A stretch of DNA of 64,000 nucleotides from Pseudomonadota bacterium (GTDB taxonomy: Bacteria; Pseudomonadota; Gammaproteobacteria; Pseudomonadales; Moraxellaceae). Positions 1 to 8,901 of the stretch are shown one piece after another (the stretch's first letter is position 1; each line of letters begins with the position of its first letter). The DNA lies in NCBI GenBank assembly GCA_023393635.1, contig JAEWKT010000051.1, positions 51,736-115,735 of the forward strand, given 5' to 3'. Made by a program: the position numbers and the translations under genes. Under the pieces are notes generated by a model. That model had not been told where the DNA came from. It was given only the letters and a program-made list of their open reading frames with translations, and searched no databases.

Positions 1-528
1 TTTTTAAGCCGTTATGATGAAGCCATTCCTGGCAGCATTGTCATGGTGAGCCGTGAAGGCACGCGCCCACTATTGGTTGAAGTGCAAGCCTTGGTGGATG
101 ATGCGCATGGCCAGCCGCGCCGTGTGGCATTAGGATTAGATCAAAACCGTCTGGCCATGCTGTTGGCCGTCATGCATCGGCATGGTGGCGTACAAACTAC
201 AGGACAGGATGTGTATGTCAACGTGGTTGGTGGTGTTAAGGTGATGGAAACAGGCTCTGATCTTGCTGTATTGCTGGCCGTGGCATCAAGCCTGCGGGGT
301 AAAGCCTTACCGCAGCATTTGGCAGTGTTTGGCGAGGTTGGTTTATCGGGTGAAATACGTCCTGTGCCCAATGGGCAGGAGCGCCTGCGCGAAGCCGTCA
401 AACATGGCTTTAAAACCGCCATCGTACCGCGTGCCAATATGCCGCAGCAGGCAATAAAAGGCTTGAATGTGATTGCCGTTGGACGCTTGCATGAAGCCAT
501 TGATGCCGCGCTGCAACTGGATAGCTAA
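1..528 (+). CDS. radA: DNA repair protein RadA (Sms), C-terminal part
   Basis: This is the last 175 residues of RadA, a RecA-related ATPase that helps process branched DNA during recombinational repair in the cytoplasm. The frame is open from base 1, so the start, zinc finger, Walker motifs and probably the KNRFG motif lie upstream of the window. What is visible is the Lon-protease-like C-terminal domain, with the family phrases MVSREGTRPLLVEVQALV, GGVKVMETGSDLAVLLAV and FGEVGLSGEIRPV. In RadA this domain has lost protease activity and helps form the hexamer ring. No terminator is obvious after the stop; a heptamer repeat lies there instead. Identification is firm from the domain alone. Confidence 0.95.
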   Translation, partial: FLSRYDEAIPGSIVMVSREGTRPLLVEVQALVDDAHGQPRRVALGLDQNRLAMLLAVMHRHGGVQTTGQDVYVNVVGGVKVMETGSDLAVLLAVASSLRGKALPQHLAVFGEVGLSGEIRPVPNGQERLREAVKHGFKTAIVPRANMPQQAIKGLNVIAVGRLHEAIDAALQLDS

Positions 529-542
529 ATAGCTAATGCATA

Positions 543-570
543 CTGCTGGCTGCTGGCTGCTGGCTGCTGG
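543..570. repeat. Tandem repeat, CTGCTGG x 4
   Basis: Four exact head-to-tail copies of the heptamer CTGCTGG, starting 15 bases after the radA stop, followed by the 10-bp palindrome TGGCATGCCA at 568-577. It is intergenic, so slippage would not change a protein frame. It could change transcript structure or spacing between radA and the next gene. Confidence 0.9.
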
Positions 571-747
571 CATGCCAATCACATTTAAGCATGGATGTTT
601 GCGGCACTTAATTGTGTGATATTTCATTACTTTTAAGGCTGGCTTAATGGTATTGAACAACAATTTAAAATATACAAATTGCTTGAAATTTTCAGGCAAC
701 CCTACATTAAACACTTATCACTTGATAGTACGTATAGGTAATTGCAG

Positions 748-1770
748 ATGCAAATCAATAAACGTGGTGTCGTTGCCGCACTGATGATGACAACTTTAGT
801 GTTGTCGCCGCTTGCGGAAGCAAAGCGTATGGGTGGCGGTAAAAGCTATGGCATGAGCCGCAGCAATAATTCTTCAGCCAGCCGTAACTATAATCGCCCT
901 GCTACTCCACCACCAAGCCAGCAACAAACTGCACCACAGCGTTCAGGTCCTGGCGTGGGTGGTATGGTTGCTGCGGGTGTGGCAGGTGCTGCAATTGGCG
1001 CAGTAGCTGCTAATGCGATGGCAGATAACAACGATCCAACCACCAGTGCAGATCCAACTACTGCTACTGAAAATGGTACAGCAGCAAGCACAGCGCAGCC
1101 TGAAGAGAAAAATAGCTTTGGCTGGTTATGGATTGCCATTTTAGCCATTGCTGCGTTTTTCATTTTCCGTCGTTTTTCTGCTAAAAAAGCGACTGCACAT
1201 GGTGCTAATCCATTTGCTCCAAACAGTAGTAATTCTAACCGTCAATCACTCAATGCCAATTCAGGTCCATTTGCGCGTGGCAACAATGCTGCTAGTCCAA
1301 CCAGTCCTTTTTCTGGTAACACTACGGGCGGCAGCAACACCAATATCTTTGGTCAAGCCGTAGGTAGCAGTTCTGGCGGTGGTGGTGCTTATAGCAACAA
1401 TGGCAACCAATTGGCTGATGGCACTGAGCCTGCCGCGTTTTTACGCCAGGCACGTGCGAAGTTTTTACACTTACAGTCTATGAATAGCAGCAGTAATATC
1501 GAAGAAGTTCGCCGTTACTTCACACCTGACATGTACACTGCCATTCGTGAAGATATTTTATCGAATGATGACTTGGCAGAGTTTCCAAGCTTAAGCGCAC
1601 AAGTGCTAGAAAGTAGCCAGGAAAATGGCCAATATGTTGCTAGCGTAGAATTTAGCGGCACGGTTAGTGAATCAATTAACGCGCAAGCTGTTCCATTTAG
1701 CGAAGTTTGGCATTTTGTTAAACCGCAAAATAGCAGTGAATGGTTAGTGGCTGGTATCCAGCAAAATTAA
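748..1770 (+). CDS. Tim44-like domain membrane protein
   Basis: A 340-residue protein in three parts. Residues 1-25 form a hydrophobic signal or anchor ending in an AEA-type site. Residues 25-210 are low in complexity and rich in Asn, Ser, Gly and Gln, with a clear transmembrane segment near 125-142 (GWLWIAILAIAAFFIF). Residues 225-340 form a Tim44-like domain (FLRQARAKFLHLQSMN onward, then YFTPDMYTAI and VSFSEVWHF-like phrases). In mitochondria Tim44 links Hsp70 to the import channel; bacterial relatives are membrane proteins of poorly known role. I start it at the ATG rather than the in-frame TTG two codons earlier. A terminator follows. The family call is good; the function is open. Confidence 0.8.
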   Translation: MQINKRGVVAALMMTTLVLSPLAEAKRMGGGKSYGMSRSNNSSASRNYNRPATPPPSQQQTAPQRSGPGVGGMVAAGVAGAAIGAVAANAMADNNDPTTSADPTTATENGTAASTAQPEEKNSFGWLWIAILAIAAFFIFRRFSAKKATAHGANPFAPNSSNSNRQSLNANSGPFARGNNAASPTSPFSGNTTGGSNTNIFGQAVGSSSGGGGAYSNNGNQLADGTEPAAFLRQARAKFLHLQSMNSSSNIEEVRRYFTPDMYTAIREDILSNDDLAEFPSLSAQVLESSQENGQYVASVEFSGTVSESINAQAVPFSEVWHFVKPQNSSEWLVAGIQQN

Positions 1771-1793
1771 TTAAAAGTTGTGGTGTCCTGTAT

Positions 1794-1821
1794 AAAAAAC
1801 CTTCCTACTGGAGGTTTTTTT
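1794..1821 (+). terminator. Intrinsic terminator of the Tim44-domain gene
   Basis: Arms AAAAAACCT (1794-1802) and AGGTTTTTT (1812-1820) form a stem with a further CC/GG pair near the loop, and the right arm runs into T residues. It lies 24 bases after the stop. Confidence 0.75.
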
Positions 1822-1848
1822 ATTGGCTCTCTTTTAATCAGTAAGTTG

Positions 1849-1905
1849 AAAAACCCTCTAAATAAATTAAAAGATGAGCTACACAGCAGCTCCATTAGGG
1901 TTTTT
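1849..1905. repeat. Nested inverted repeat between convergent genes
   Basis: Outer arms AAAAACCCT (1849-1857) and AGGGTTTTT (1897-1905) are perfect complements. Between them lies an inner hairpin with arms GAGCT (1876-1880) and AGCTC (1888-1892). On the plus strand the structure ends in a T run, so it could be another terminator or the 3' end of a small RNA. Confidence 0.5.
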
Positions 1906-1972
1906 GCCTGATGTTTCGTACATTGCTTTGGCCAGACAAAAACAAGACCTGCGGCAGGCAAAACTCACATAA

Positions 1973-2009
1973 AAAAAACATCACATTAGATACTAACGTG
2001 ATGTTTTTT
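1973..2009 (-). terminator. Terminator of purA (works in both directions)
   Basis: Perfect 12-base arms AAAAAACATCAC (1973-1984) and GTGATGTTTTTT (1998-2009) with an additional TTAG/CTAA pairing inside. Read on the minus strand it ends in a T run about 60 bases past the purA stop. Confidence 0.8.
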
Positions 2010-2071
2010 GCTTAACTGACTGGCATTGCAACCAAGCAGCTTCTTTAGCTAACTGTCTATGTGGTTAACCA

Positions 2072-3388
2072 TCAGCCAAATGGATGACGCAATACAATCG
2101 TTTCTGCACGGTCAGGGCCCGTAGAAACGACATCAATTGGGCAACCAACCAAGGCTTCAATGCGCTTAATATAAGCTTGTGCATTGGCTGGTAGCTGGTC
2201 GATACTGGTTGCACCTACGGTAGATTCAGACCACCCTGGCATCGTTTCATAGACTGGTGTTACGTTTTCAAATGCAATGGCATCGCTAGAACCTGGGCAG
2301 CCACAATCAGTACTTTCATAGCTGGTACAGATTTTAACTTCTGTTAAGCCATCTAATACATCCAGCTTGGTTAAGCAAATACCACTTAATGAATTCACTT
2401 CTACAGCACGGCGTACCACTACCGCATCAAACCAGCCACAGCGACGCTGACGGCCAGTAGACGCACCAATTTCATTACCCACAATGCCCAAATGTTTACC
2501 AATGGCATCACCCTGGTCAGTGGCGGCATCCCACACTAACTCAGTTGGAAACGGACCTGCACCTACACGGGTGGTATAAGCTTTGGTAATACCTAGCACA
2601 TAATCAAGGAATAATGGGCCAACGCCTGTGCCTGTACTTACGCCACCAGCGGTTGTATTACTACTGGTCACATAAGGATAAGTACCGTGGTCAATATCTA
2701 ACAAAGAACCTTGCGCGCCTTCAAACATTAACGGTTTACCTTGCACACGGTAATCATGCAAGGTTGCCGTTACATCAGCAATTAATGGCTTTAACTCTTT
2801 GGCCCACTCAACACACTGTGCCAGCACATTTTCAAAGTTGACGGCTTCAACACCATAGTATTGGGTTAAACGGAAGTTATGATATTCAATCACTTCTTTT
2901 AAACGCGCTGCAAATTCTTCGCCACCACGAATCATATCTGCTACACGTAAACCGCGACGTGCTACTTTGTCTTCATAGGCTGGGCCAATACCACGGCCAG
3001 TGGTACCAATTTTGGCATTACCGCGTTTAATTTCACGTGCCTGATCAAGCGCAATGTGATACGGCAGAATGAGTGGGCAGTTAGGAGAAATACGCAAGCG
3101 ATCACGTACTGGCACACCTTTAGCTTCCAGGGTTTTCATTTCCTTGAGCAACGCATCAGGTGCTAATACCACGCCATTACCAATAAGGTTAAGCACGTTT
3201 TCACGTAAAATACCCGACGGAATTAAATGCAATACCGTTTTCTCACCGCCAACCACCAGCGTGTGACCTGCATTGTGCCCGCCCTGATAGCGCACCACTG
3301 CTGCGGCTTGATCGGTTAGCAAATCAACAATCTTGCCTTTACCTTCATCGCCCCACTGTGTACCAAGCACAACGACATTCTTGCCCAT
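2072..3388 (-). CDS. purA: Adenylosuccinate synthetase
   Basis: PurA joins IMP and aspartate using GTP to make adenylosuccinate, the first committed step from IMP to AMP, in the cytoplasm. The 438-residue product starts MGKNVVVLGTQWGDEGKGK, which carries the family GTP-binding loop GDEGKGK, and later shows GHNAGHT, a GTTGRGIGP stretch and GRQRRCGW. The frame is open 18 codons further upstream, but the ATG at 3388 has GAGG just before it and matches the usual family start and length (about 430). It lies downstream of hisZ on the same strand with a 94-base gap, so the two may be cotranscribed. A strong terminator follows. Confidence 0.97.
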   Translation of the reverse strand: MGKNVVVLGTQWGDEGKGKIVDLLTDQAAAVVRYQGGHNAGHTLVVGGEKTVLHLIPSGILRENVLNLIGNGVVLAPDALLKEMKTLEAKGVPVRDRLRISPNCPLILPYHIALDQAREIKRGNAKIGTTGRGIGPAYEDKVARRGLRVADMIRGGEEFAARLKEVIEYHNFRLTQYYGVEAVNFENVLAQCVEWAKELKPLIADVTATLHDYRVQGKPLMFEGAQGSLLDIDHGTYPYVTSSNTTAGGVSTGTGVGPLFLDYVLGITKAYTTRVGAGPFPTELVWDAATDQGDAIGKHLGIVGNEIGASTGRQRRCGWFDAVVVRRAVEVNSLSGICLTKLDVLDGLTEVKICTSYESTDCGCPGSSDAIAFENVTPVYETMPGWSESTVGATSIDQLPANAQAYIKRIEALVGCPIDVVSTGPDRAETIVLRHPFG

Positions 3389-3482
3389 ATCCGCCTCATT
3401 TACCTGTGTATCAAACCATTTACCTGACCATGAATTGGTCAAGACTTAAAACTCAAAAAACTATAAGCTAAAAACTTGTAAT

Positions 3483-4646
3483 CTATAGTGCTAAACGTTG
3501 CCATTGCTGGTTCTCAAGTACCAGCCGATGCGTTGCACGACCCTGCTCTTGTTGCCCATCAAGCATTTGAATCACCACAAAACCATCCTGACGTGCTTGC
3601 GCCATCGCCGCTTGCAAATCAGCATCTTTACCTGCGGGTGCCAGCATCACTGGTACAGCGTGATCGTTTTGCTCTTGTGCCAGTGCATATAAGTCACAAC
3701 TAAAACCAGTAGCAGGACGCTCACGGCCAAAAGCCACGCCAATGCCATCATAACGCCCGCCTTGTGCTAGTGGCACAGCGCGGTTAGGGCTATACACTGC
3801 AAACATCAGGCCAGTATGGTAGTGATAACCACGCAACTCTGCTGCATCAACACCCACACTAATATTTGGCCAGTACTGTTTAATATGAGACTGTGCCTGC
3901 TCTAGGGCATCTAAGGCTTGCTGTAGTCTGTCATCGGCCAACACTTGAGCAGACAACTTTTGCCGCAATGTGACCAGATCACTGCTATAGCGACCAAGCG
4001 TATAAAAATCCTGACCCAGCTTAAGTTGCTCAACAAATTCTGCCAACTCAGGAATGGCTTTACGCTGATATAAATCGGTGAGCTTGGCTTCCTCATGCTC
4101 GCTTAAAGCAGCAATACGGCTTAAATTTCTAAAAATATCCACGTGGCCTAAATCAAGATGCAGTTGCTGCTCAAAACCTGCTTCTTTTAGCAAGCTCAGC
4201 ATTAAATCAACCATCTCCAAGTCGGCAGCCAAACCTTCAAAACCAAATAGCTCGGCACCCAGTTGCAAGGGCGCACGCGACGCAGATAACCCTTGTGGCT
4301 TGGTATGTAAAACGGTAGCGGCATAACAGTAGCGCGCAATGCCGTCTAGTGGCCGAACATGGGCATCAATACGCGCCACCTGTGGTGTCATATCGGCACG
4401 TACGCCAAGCAAACGTCCAGACAACTGGTCAATCAGCTTAAATGTCGCCAAGTCCAGATCAGTATTGACATGATTTAATAAGGAAAGCGATTCAACATAT
4501 TCTATAAAGGGCGTGTACACCAGCTCATAACCATGGCTAGTGAGTAAATCGAGTAAGCGACGACGAAGCTTTTCAATCACTCGTGCCTGTTCTGGCAGCA
4601 CATCCGCTACCCCATCAGGCAGTAACCAAGTTTCGACAACGGACAT
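3483..4646 (-). CDS. hisZ: ATP phosphoribosyltransferase regulatory subunit HisZ
   Basis: HisZ resembles histidyl-tRNA synthetase but does not charge tRNA. It associates with short-form HisG to make the first enzyme of histidine synthesis active and histidine-sensitive. The 387-residue product begins MSVVETWLLPDGVADVLPEQA, with the HisS-like catalytic core phrases VYTPFIEYVESL, RADMTPQVARI and GGRYDGIGVAFGR. It has no clear anticodon-binding domain at the C-terminus, as expected for HisZ rather than HisS. Its neighbour purA is also the usual partner in Acinetobacter-type genomes. A short-form hisG is expected elsewhere in the genome and is not in this window. Confidence 0.93.
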   Translation of the reverse strand: MSVVETWLLPDGVADVLPEQARVIEKLRRRLLDLLTSHGYELVYTPFIEYVESLSLLNHVNTDLDLATFKLIDQLSGRLLGVRADMTPQVARIDAHVRPLDGIARYCYAATVLHTKPQGLSASRAPLQLGAELFGFEGLAADLEMVDLMLSLLKEAGFEQQLHLDLGHVDIFRNLSRIAALSEHEEAKLTDLYQRKAIPELAEFVEQLKLGQDFYTLGRYSSDLVTLRQKLSAQVLADDRLQQALDALEQAQSHIKQYWPNISVGVDAAELRGYHYHTGLMFAVYSPNRAVPLAQGGRYDGIGVAFGRERPATGFSCDLYALAQEQNDHAVPVMLAPAGKDADLQAAMAQARQDGFVVIQMLDGQQEQGRATHRLVLENQQWQRLAL

Positions 4647-4697
4647 GGTAAAACCTATTTATTGTTGAGCAAGCGCATCAATACGGCTCGCCACACG

Positions 4698-4722
4698 AAA
4701 AAAAATCGGGCTATTTTCCCGA
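4698..4722 (-). terminator. Terminator of epd
   Basis: On the minus strand arms TCGGG and CCCGA (plus-strand 4718-4722 and 4706-4710) enclose a seven-base loop and are followed by eight T residues (A run at 4698-4705). It lies between epd and hisZ, so it separates the two transcription units. Confidence 0.75.
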
Positions 4723-4845
4723 CGTTGGCAATTCTAGCACGAAGCATAAGGGCTTGCACCTACCAAGCCGCTTAATTGACAAGAAAAACCATGTCTGCTG
4801 TCTATAGGGCTGCTTGATATTATTGCTGCGCATCGCTGCTTTAAG

Positions 4846-5907
4846 TTAAGGACTTAAGGCCATACATAAATCCAGCAAACGGTTGGCATAGCCCCATTCA
4901 TTGTCATACCACGCCAGTACTTTGGCTTGCCTGCCTACCACCATGGTTTGCAAGCTATCAACTACCAGTGAATACGGCTGATGATTAAAATCGCTCGACA
5001 CCAGCGGTAAATCGGTCACATCCATAATTTTGGCGTATTGATTGTTGGCAGCATCTATAAATAACTGATTAATAGTCGCAACATCGGCTGGGCGGCTCAT
5101 CACAAACGATAAATCAATCGCTGCCACATTAATGGTTGGCACCCGAATGGAATAACCTTCTATACGATTTTCCATATGCGGCAATACTTGCTTGAGCGCG
5201 CCCAAGGCACTGGAAGTAGTAGGAATAATATTATAGCCCGATGCCCTGGCACGGCGTGGATCACGGTGCGCATGGTCAAGCACGGCCTGATCTGTCGTTA
5301 CTGCATGAATTTCTGTCATTAACGCTGATTCAATTCCAAACGCATCATCAAGTAATTTTACCAGTGGTACTAATGCCTGAGTAGTACACGACACACTTGA
5401 AATCACGCGGTCAGTTGCTTTAATGGCATGCTGGTTTACCCCAAAAACCACAGCAGCATCGACGGTATCAAACGGTGCTGCACCAATAATCACGCGCTTG
5501 GCACCCGCCTGCAAATGCTTGGTTGCCCCAGTTCGTGAACGAAATAAACCAGTGCATTCTAATGCAATATCTATATCAAGGGCTTGCCACGGCAGTTTTT
5601 CAGGTGCTGCATAGCGCAATAATTGTATTTTTTTAACAATATCACCCTGACTCAAGCATAAAAATGTCAGGTCATCTTCTTGAATAATCTCAAGCGTTGC
5701 ATTAAGCCGACCATGCGTACTATCAAAACGCAGTAAATGCGCCAAAATTTCTGCATCGGCCACATCATTAATCGCCACAATATTTACTTTTGGCCACAGT
5801 TTTTCTTCAATCCACGCCCGTAAAACATTGCGGCCAATGCGACCAAAACCATTAATGGCAATGTTTAAACTTGAAGCTATAGGTAAACTTGAAGACGCAG
5901 GATTCAC
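4846..5907 (-). CDS. epd: Erythrose-4-phosphate dehydrogenase-like enzyme (GAPDH superfamily)
   Basis: A 353-residue GAPDH-fold dehydrogenase. The N-terminus has the NAD-binding motif INGFGRIGRN (residues 18-27). The catalytic Cys is at about residue 174 in SCTTQAL, and the partner His near 201 in IHAVTT. Phrases such as RVPTINVAAIDLSF and LPLVSSDFNHQPYS resemble Epd more than glycolytic GapA. Epd oxidises erythrose-4-phosphate to 4-phosphoerythronate for vitamin B6, the substrate of PdxB, encoded at 35102-36205. The neighbouring tkt and metK match the Pseudomonas metK-tkt-epd order. The residue after CTT is Gln where the family nearly always has Asn. A GapA role cannot be excluded from sequence alone. 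Confidence 0.8.
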   Translation of the reverse strand: MNPASSSLPIASSLNIAINGFGRIGRNVLRAWIEEKLWPKVNIVAINDVADAEILAHLLRFDSTHGRLNATLEIIQEDDLTFLCLSQGDIVKKIQLLRYAAPEKLPWQALDIDIALECTGLFRSRTGATKHLQAGAKRVIIGAAPFDTVDAAVVFGVNQHAIKATDRVISSVSCTTQALVPLVKLLDDAFGIESALMTEIHAVTTDQAVLDHAHRDPRRARASGYNIIPTTSSALGALKQVLPHMENRIEGYSIRVPTINVAAIDLSFVMSRPADVATINQLFIDAANNQYAKIMDVTDLPLVSSDFNHQPYSLVVDSLQTMVVGRQAKVLAWYDNEWGYANRLLDLCMALSP

Positions 5908-6109
5908 AAAATAAGCTCGGCAGGAAAATAAGCAAACTAGTGTAACGCATCAGTTATTCAATAAAAATAATAATTAGCAAACAATAAATCAATTCGCTTT
6001 AGGCTAAATGCAGTAGCCTAAAAATATTTAGTACAAACAGGCATTAATTTTGCATATTTATTAAACAGTCTTTATAATTGTCACTTATTAAGGAACCACG
6101 TCAAACAAA

Positions 6110-6784
6110 ATGGAAATTATGCCAACTTCATTCAGAGTTATTGTGCTTGCATTTGCTATTTTTGCCTCACAACAATCGCTTGCCAATGAAACAATTTATA
6201 CCTGGACGGACGAGCAAGAGTCTTTGACCAATTATGGCGGTATACCTCCAGATGATGAAATTGGCAGCAATTCAGTAAAAGTGGTGAACTTGCAAAAGGG
6301 TGTCACCACCCAGTTAGAGTTTCCTACCCGTGCTGTCGATGCAGCAGTTGAGAGAAGTAAAGAGTTAAAACTATTGGCACCACCAGGAAACACTGCTTCT
6401 ACAGCAAATACCCCAACAAAAGTTATTGGTTCATCAGCACCACCTGTAGCAGTAGATACACCTCCTGAAGCTGCCAACAATAAGCCTCAGCCGCAAGTAC
6501 TGGCGTCAGGCGGCAGTGCAAAACTGGTTGAAGACCCACTTGAGTCGCAAAAATTAAATGAGCAAGAAGCCAAGCTGGAAGCGCAAGCCAAAAGTGCCAG
6601 ACGTATCGCCATGGACAAGCGTCGGGAAGAAATGAAAGCACTGGCTGAGCGTGTACGTAATGGTGCCGCCTCACGGCAGGAAATTGCAGCGTTGGTAACC
6701 TATCGCCAAACTGCGTCATTTGGTGAAGCACGCAGTGCGCTGGCGCGCCCTAAAGCTACCCAAAAAGCAGTACTCGTTGATTAA
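6110..6784 (+). CDS. DUF4124-like exported protein with coiled-coil tail
   Basis: A 224-residue protein with a signal peptide (residues about 4-25, ending QSLA before NETIYTW). It has an N-terminal DUF4124-like motif: TIYTWTDEQ...TNYGGIPPDD resembles the YxWxDxxGxxxYSDxPP pattern of that family. The middle is rich in Pro, Ala and Thr. Residues about 145-195 are charged and helical (KLNEQEAKLEAQAKSARR and following), likely a short coiled coil. DUF4124 proteins are periplasmic or envelope proteins of unknown role. The start at 6110 has AAGGA about 15 bases upstream; an ATG three codons on is the alternative. It converges with tkt over a shared terminator. Confidence 0.7.
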   Translation: MEIMPTSFRVIVLAFAIFASQQSLANETIYTWTDEQESLTNYGGIPPDDEIGSNSVKVVNLQKGVTTQLEFPTRAVDAAVERSKELKLLAPPGNTASTANTPTKVIGSSAPPVAVDTPPEAANNKPQPQVLASGGSAKLVEDPLESQKLNEQEAKLEAQAKSARRIAMDKRREEMKALAERVRNGAASRQEIAALVTYRQTASFGEARSALARPKATQKAVLVD

Positions 6785-6817
6785 AACCAATTAGTCAAAA
6801 TAAACGCATCAAAACCA

Positions 6818-6848
6818 AAAAAGCCTCCATATGAATTGGAGGCTTTCT
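6818..6848. terminator. Bidirectional terminator between DUF4124 gene and tkt
   Basis: Perfect 9-base arms AAGCCTCCA (6821-6829) and TGGAGGCTT (6837-6845), with A residues before and T residues after, between two convergent genes. Confidence 0.85.
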
Positions 6849-6909
6849 TATATGCAGTATCGCTGCTTATTTAGAAAAGCAGCGATTAACAGCAGCAGCT
6901 AAAAAACAA

Positions 6910-8901
6910 TTACTGGGCTATGAGTTCTTGCACTGCCGCAACCACGGCTTCAGTAGTAATACCAAAATGCTGGAATAAGTCTTTGGCAGGTGCTGATTCA
7001 CCATAAGTCGACATTCCAATCACTTTGCCATCCAGGCCTACAAATTTCCACCAGTAATCAACATGTGCTGCTTCCACCGCAACACGCGCGCGAATATGGC
7101 TTGGTAAAACGTTTTCACGATAATTTGCATCCTGACGCATAAATTCTTCGGCACACGGCATAGACACCACACGCACACCATCTAACTGCGCATGAGCTTC
7201 CATCGCAAGGCTTACTTCTGAACCAGTGGCAATAATAATGGCTTTCAACTCGCCTTTTTCAGCCGCCAGTACATAACCACCTTTAGCCGCATCATCAATT
7301 TGCTGCTCACTACGGGTTAAATGCGGCAAGTTTTGACGCGAAAAAATCAGCGCCGTTGGCCCATCTTTACGCTCAAGCGCAGAACGCCAGGCAATGGCAG
7401 ATTCAACCGTATCCGCAGGACGCCAGGTATTTAAGTTTGGCGTGCCGCGCAAGGATGCAATTTGTTCAATCGGTTGATGGGTTGGGCCATCTTCACCCAA
7501 ACCAATAGAATCATGTGTGTATACATGAATCACACGTTGCTTCATCAGCGCGCCCATACGCACGGCATTACGGGCATATTCCATAAACATAAGGAATGTT
7601 GCCACATACGGAATAAAGCCGCCATGCAGTGCAATTCCGTTGGCCATGGCTGTCATACCAAACTCGCGCACGCCATAATGAATATAATTACCCGCTGGAT
7701 TATTTTGAATGCCTTCGCTGCCTTTCCAAATGGTCAGGTTAGAACCTGCAAGGTCAGCCGAACCACCCAATAACTCTGGCAACAAGTCACCAAACATTTG
7801 TAAGGCATTTTGGCTGGCCTTACGACTAGCAATGGTTTCGCCTTTAGTATTGACATCACGGATATATTGATCCGCTTTTGCTGCAAAATCCGCTGGCAAA
7901 TCACCATTTAAACGACGCTCCAGCTCAGCCGCTAATTCTGGATGCTTGGTCTTATATTGCGCAAATAACTCATTCCACGCTTGTTCTTGCGCTGCCCCTT
8001 TGGCTCTGCCATCCCATGCGGCATAGACATCGGCAGGAATAACAAATGGCTCATCAGTCCACGTTAAGGTGTCACGCATCAGCTCAATTTCACTTAAACC
8101 TAGCGGTGCACCATGACAGTCTTCTTTACCTTGCTTATTGGGTGAGCCTAAACCAATCACTGTTTTACAAATAATGAGACTTGGTTTTTTGCTTTCTGCT
8201 TTGGCCTGGATAGTTGCCGCAGCAATTGCTTCGGTGTCATGACCATCCACCTTAACCACATGCCAGCCATAGGCTTCAAAACGCTGCTGGGTGTCGTCGC
8301 TAAACCAGCCGTCTACTTCACCATCAATGGAGATGCCGTTGTCATCGTAGTAAGCAATCAATTTACCCAGTTGTAGGGTTCCTGCCAGTGAGCAAACCTC
8401 ATGCGAGATGCCTTCCATCAGGCAGCCATCACCCATAAAACAATAAGTGAAATGATCAACCACATTTAACCCATCACGGTTAAATTGCGCAGCCAAAGTT
8501 TTTTCAGCCACTGCAAAACCAACCGCATTGGCAATCCCCTGACCCAACGGTCCAGTGGTGGTTTCTACCCCTGCGGTATAACCATATTCTGGGTGGCCAG
8601 GTGTTTTGCTGTGTAATTGACGGAACTGTTTGAGATCATCAATGGAAACGTCATAACCGCTTAAATGCAGCAGTGCGTATTGCAACATGGAACCATGACC
8701 GTTAGATAAAACAAAGCGATCACGATTTGACCAATTAGGGTTGCTTGGGTTATGACGTAAAAATTGCCGCCACAACACTTCAGCAATTTCTGCCATACCC
8801 ATCGGTGCGCCAGGGTGGCCAGAATTTGCCTGTTGAACAGCGTCTACTGCCAGTACACGGATTGCATTGGCAATACGGCGTTCATTAAGTGGTGTTGTCA
8901 T
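6910..8901 (-). CDS. tkt: Transketolase
   Basis: Transketolase moves two-carbon units between sugar phosphates in the non-oxidative pentose phosphate pathway, using thiamine diphosphate and a divalent metal. From the ATG at 8901 the product is 663 residues, the same length as E. coli TktA. It starts MTTPLNERRIANAIRVLA; the ten codons upstream in frame look like leader. Visible motifs are SGHPGAPMG near residue 27, LSNGHGSM near 65, the cofactor motif GDGCLMEG near 157, and EFGMTAMANGIALHGG with the catalytic Glu of the pyrimidine domain. It supplies erythrose-4-phosphate to the adjacent Epd. It is divergent from metK. Confidence 0.97.
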   Translation of the reverse strand: MTTPLNERRIANAIRVLAVDAVQQANSGHPGAPMGMAEIAEVLWRQFLRHNPSNPNWSNRDRFVLSNGHGSMLQYALLHLSGYDVSIDDLKQFRQLHSKTPGHPEYGYTAGVETTTGPLGQGIANAVGFAVAEKTLAAQFNRDGLNVVDHFTYCFMGDGCLMEGISHEVCSLAGTLQLGKLIAYYDDNGISIDGEVDGWFSDDTQQRFEAYGWHVVKVDGHDTEAIAAATIQAKAESKKPSLIICKTVIGLGSPNKQGKEDCHGAPLGLSEIELMRDTLTWTDEPFVIPADVYAAWDGRAKGAAQEQAWNELFAQYKTKHPELAAELERRLNGDLPADFAAKADQYIRDVNTKGETIASRKASQNALQMFGDLLPELLGGSADLAGSNLTIWKGSEGIQNNPAGNYIHYGVREFGMTAMANGIALHGGFIPYVATFLMFMEYARNAVRMGALMKQRVIHVYTHDSIGLGEDGPTHQPIEQIASLRGTPNLNTWRPADTVESAIAWRSALERKDGPTALIFSRQNLPHLTRSEQQIDDAAKGGYVLAAEKGELKAIIIATGSEVSLAMEAHAQLDGVRVVSMPCAEEFMRQDANYRENVLPSHIRARVAVEAAHVDYWWKFVGLDGKVIGMSTYGESAPAKDLFQHFGITTEAVVAAVQELIAQ

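Larger units (their letters stand above)
1771..2071. other. Convergent intergenic region with three hairpins
   Basis: About 300 bases without a convincing gene separate the Tim44-domain gene from purA, which converge here. It holds a terminator at each end (1794-1821 and 1973-2009) and a third structure between them. A 64-codon minus-strand frame across it (1767-1961) overlaps two of the hairpins and has no protein-like composition. Confidence 0.6.

Noticed and set aside
543..570. Heptamer repeat as a possible CRISPR remnant
   Set aside because: Units are seven bases, directly abutting, with no spacers.
343..714. Minus-strand 123-codon frame across the radA end and the heptamer repeat
   Set aside because: Partly antisense to radA and partly translated repeat; no ribosome site or family pattern.
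1767..1961. Minus-strand 64-codon frame between the Tim44-domain gene and purA
   Set aside because: Runs across two hairpins including a clear terminator and has no recognisable protein features.
7462..7773. Plus-strand 103-codon frame inside tkt
   Set aside because: Antisense to highly conserved transketolase sequence; no independent support.
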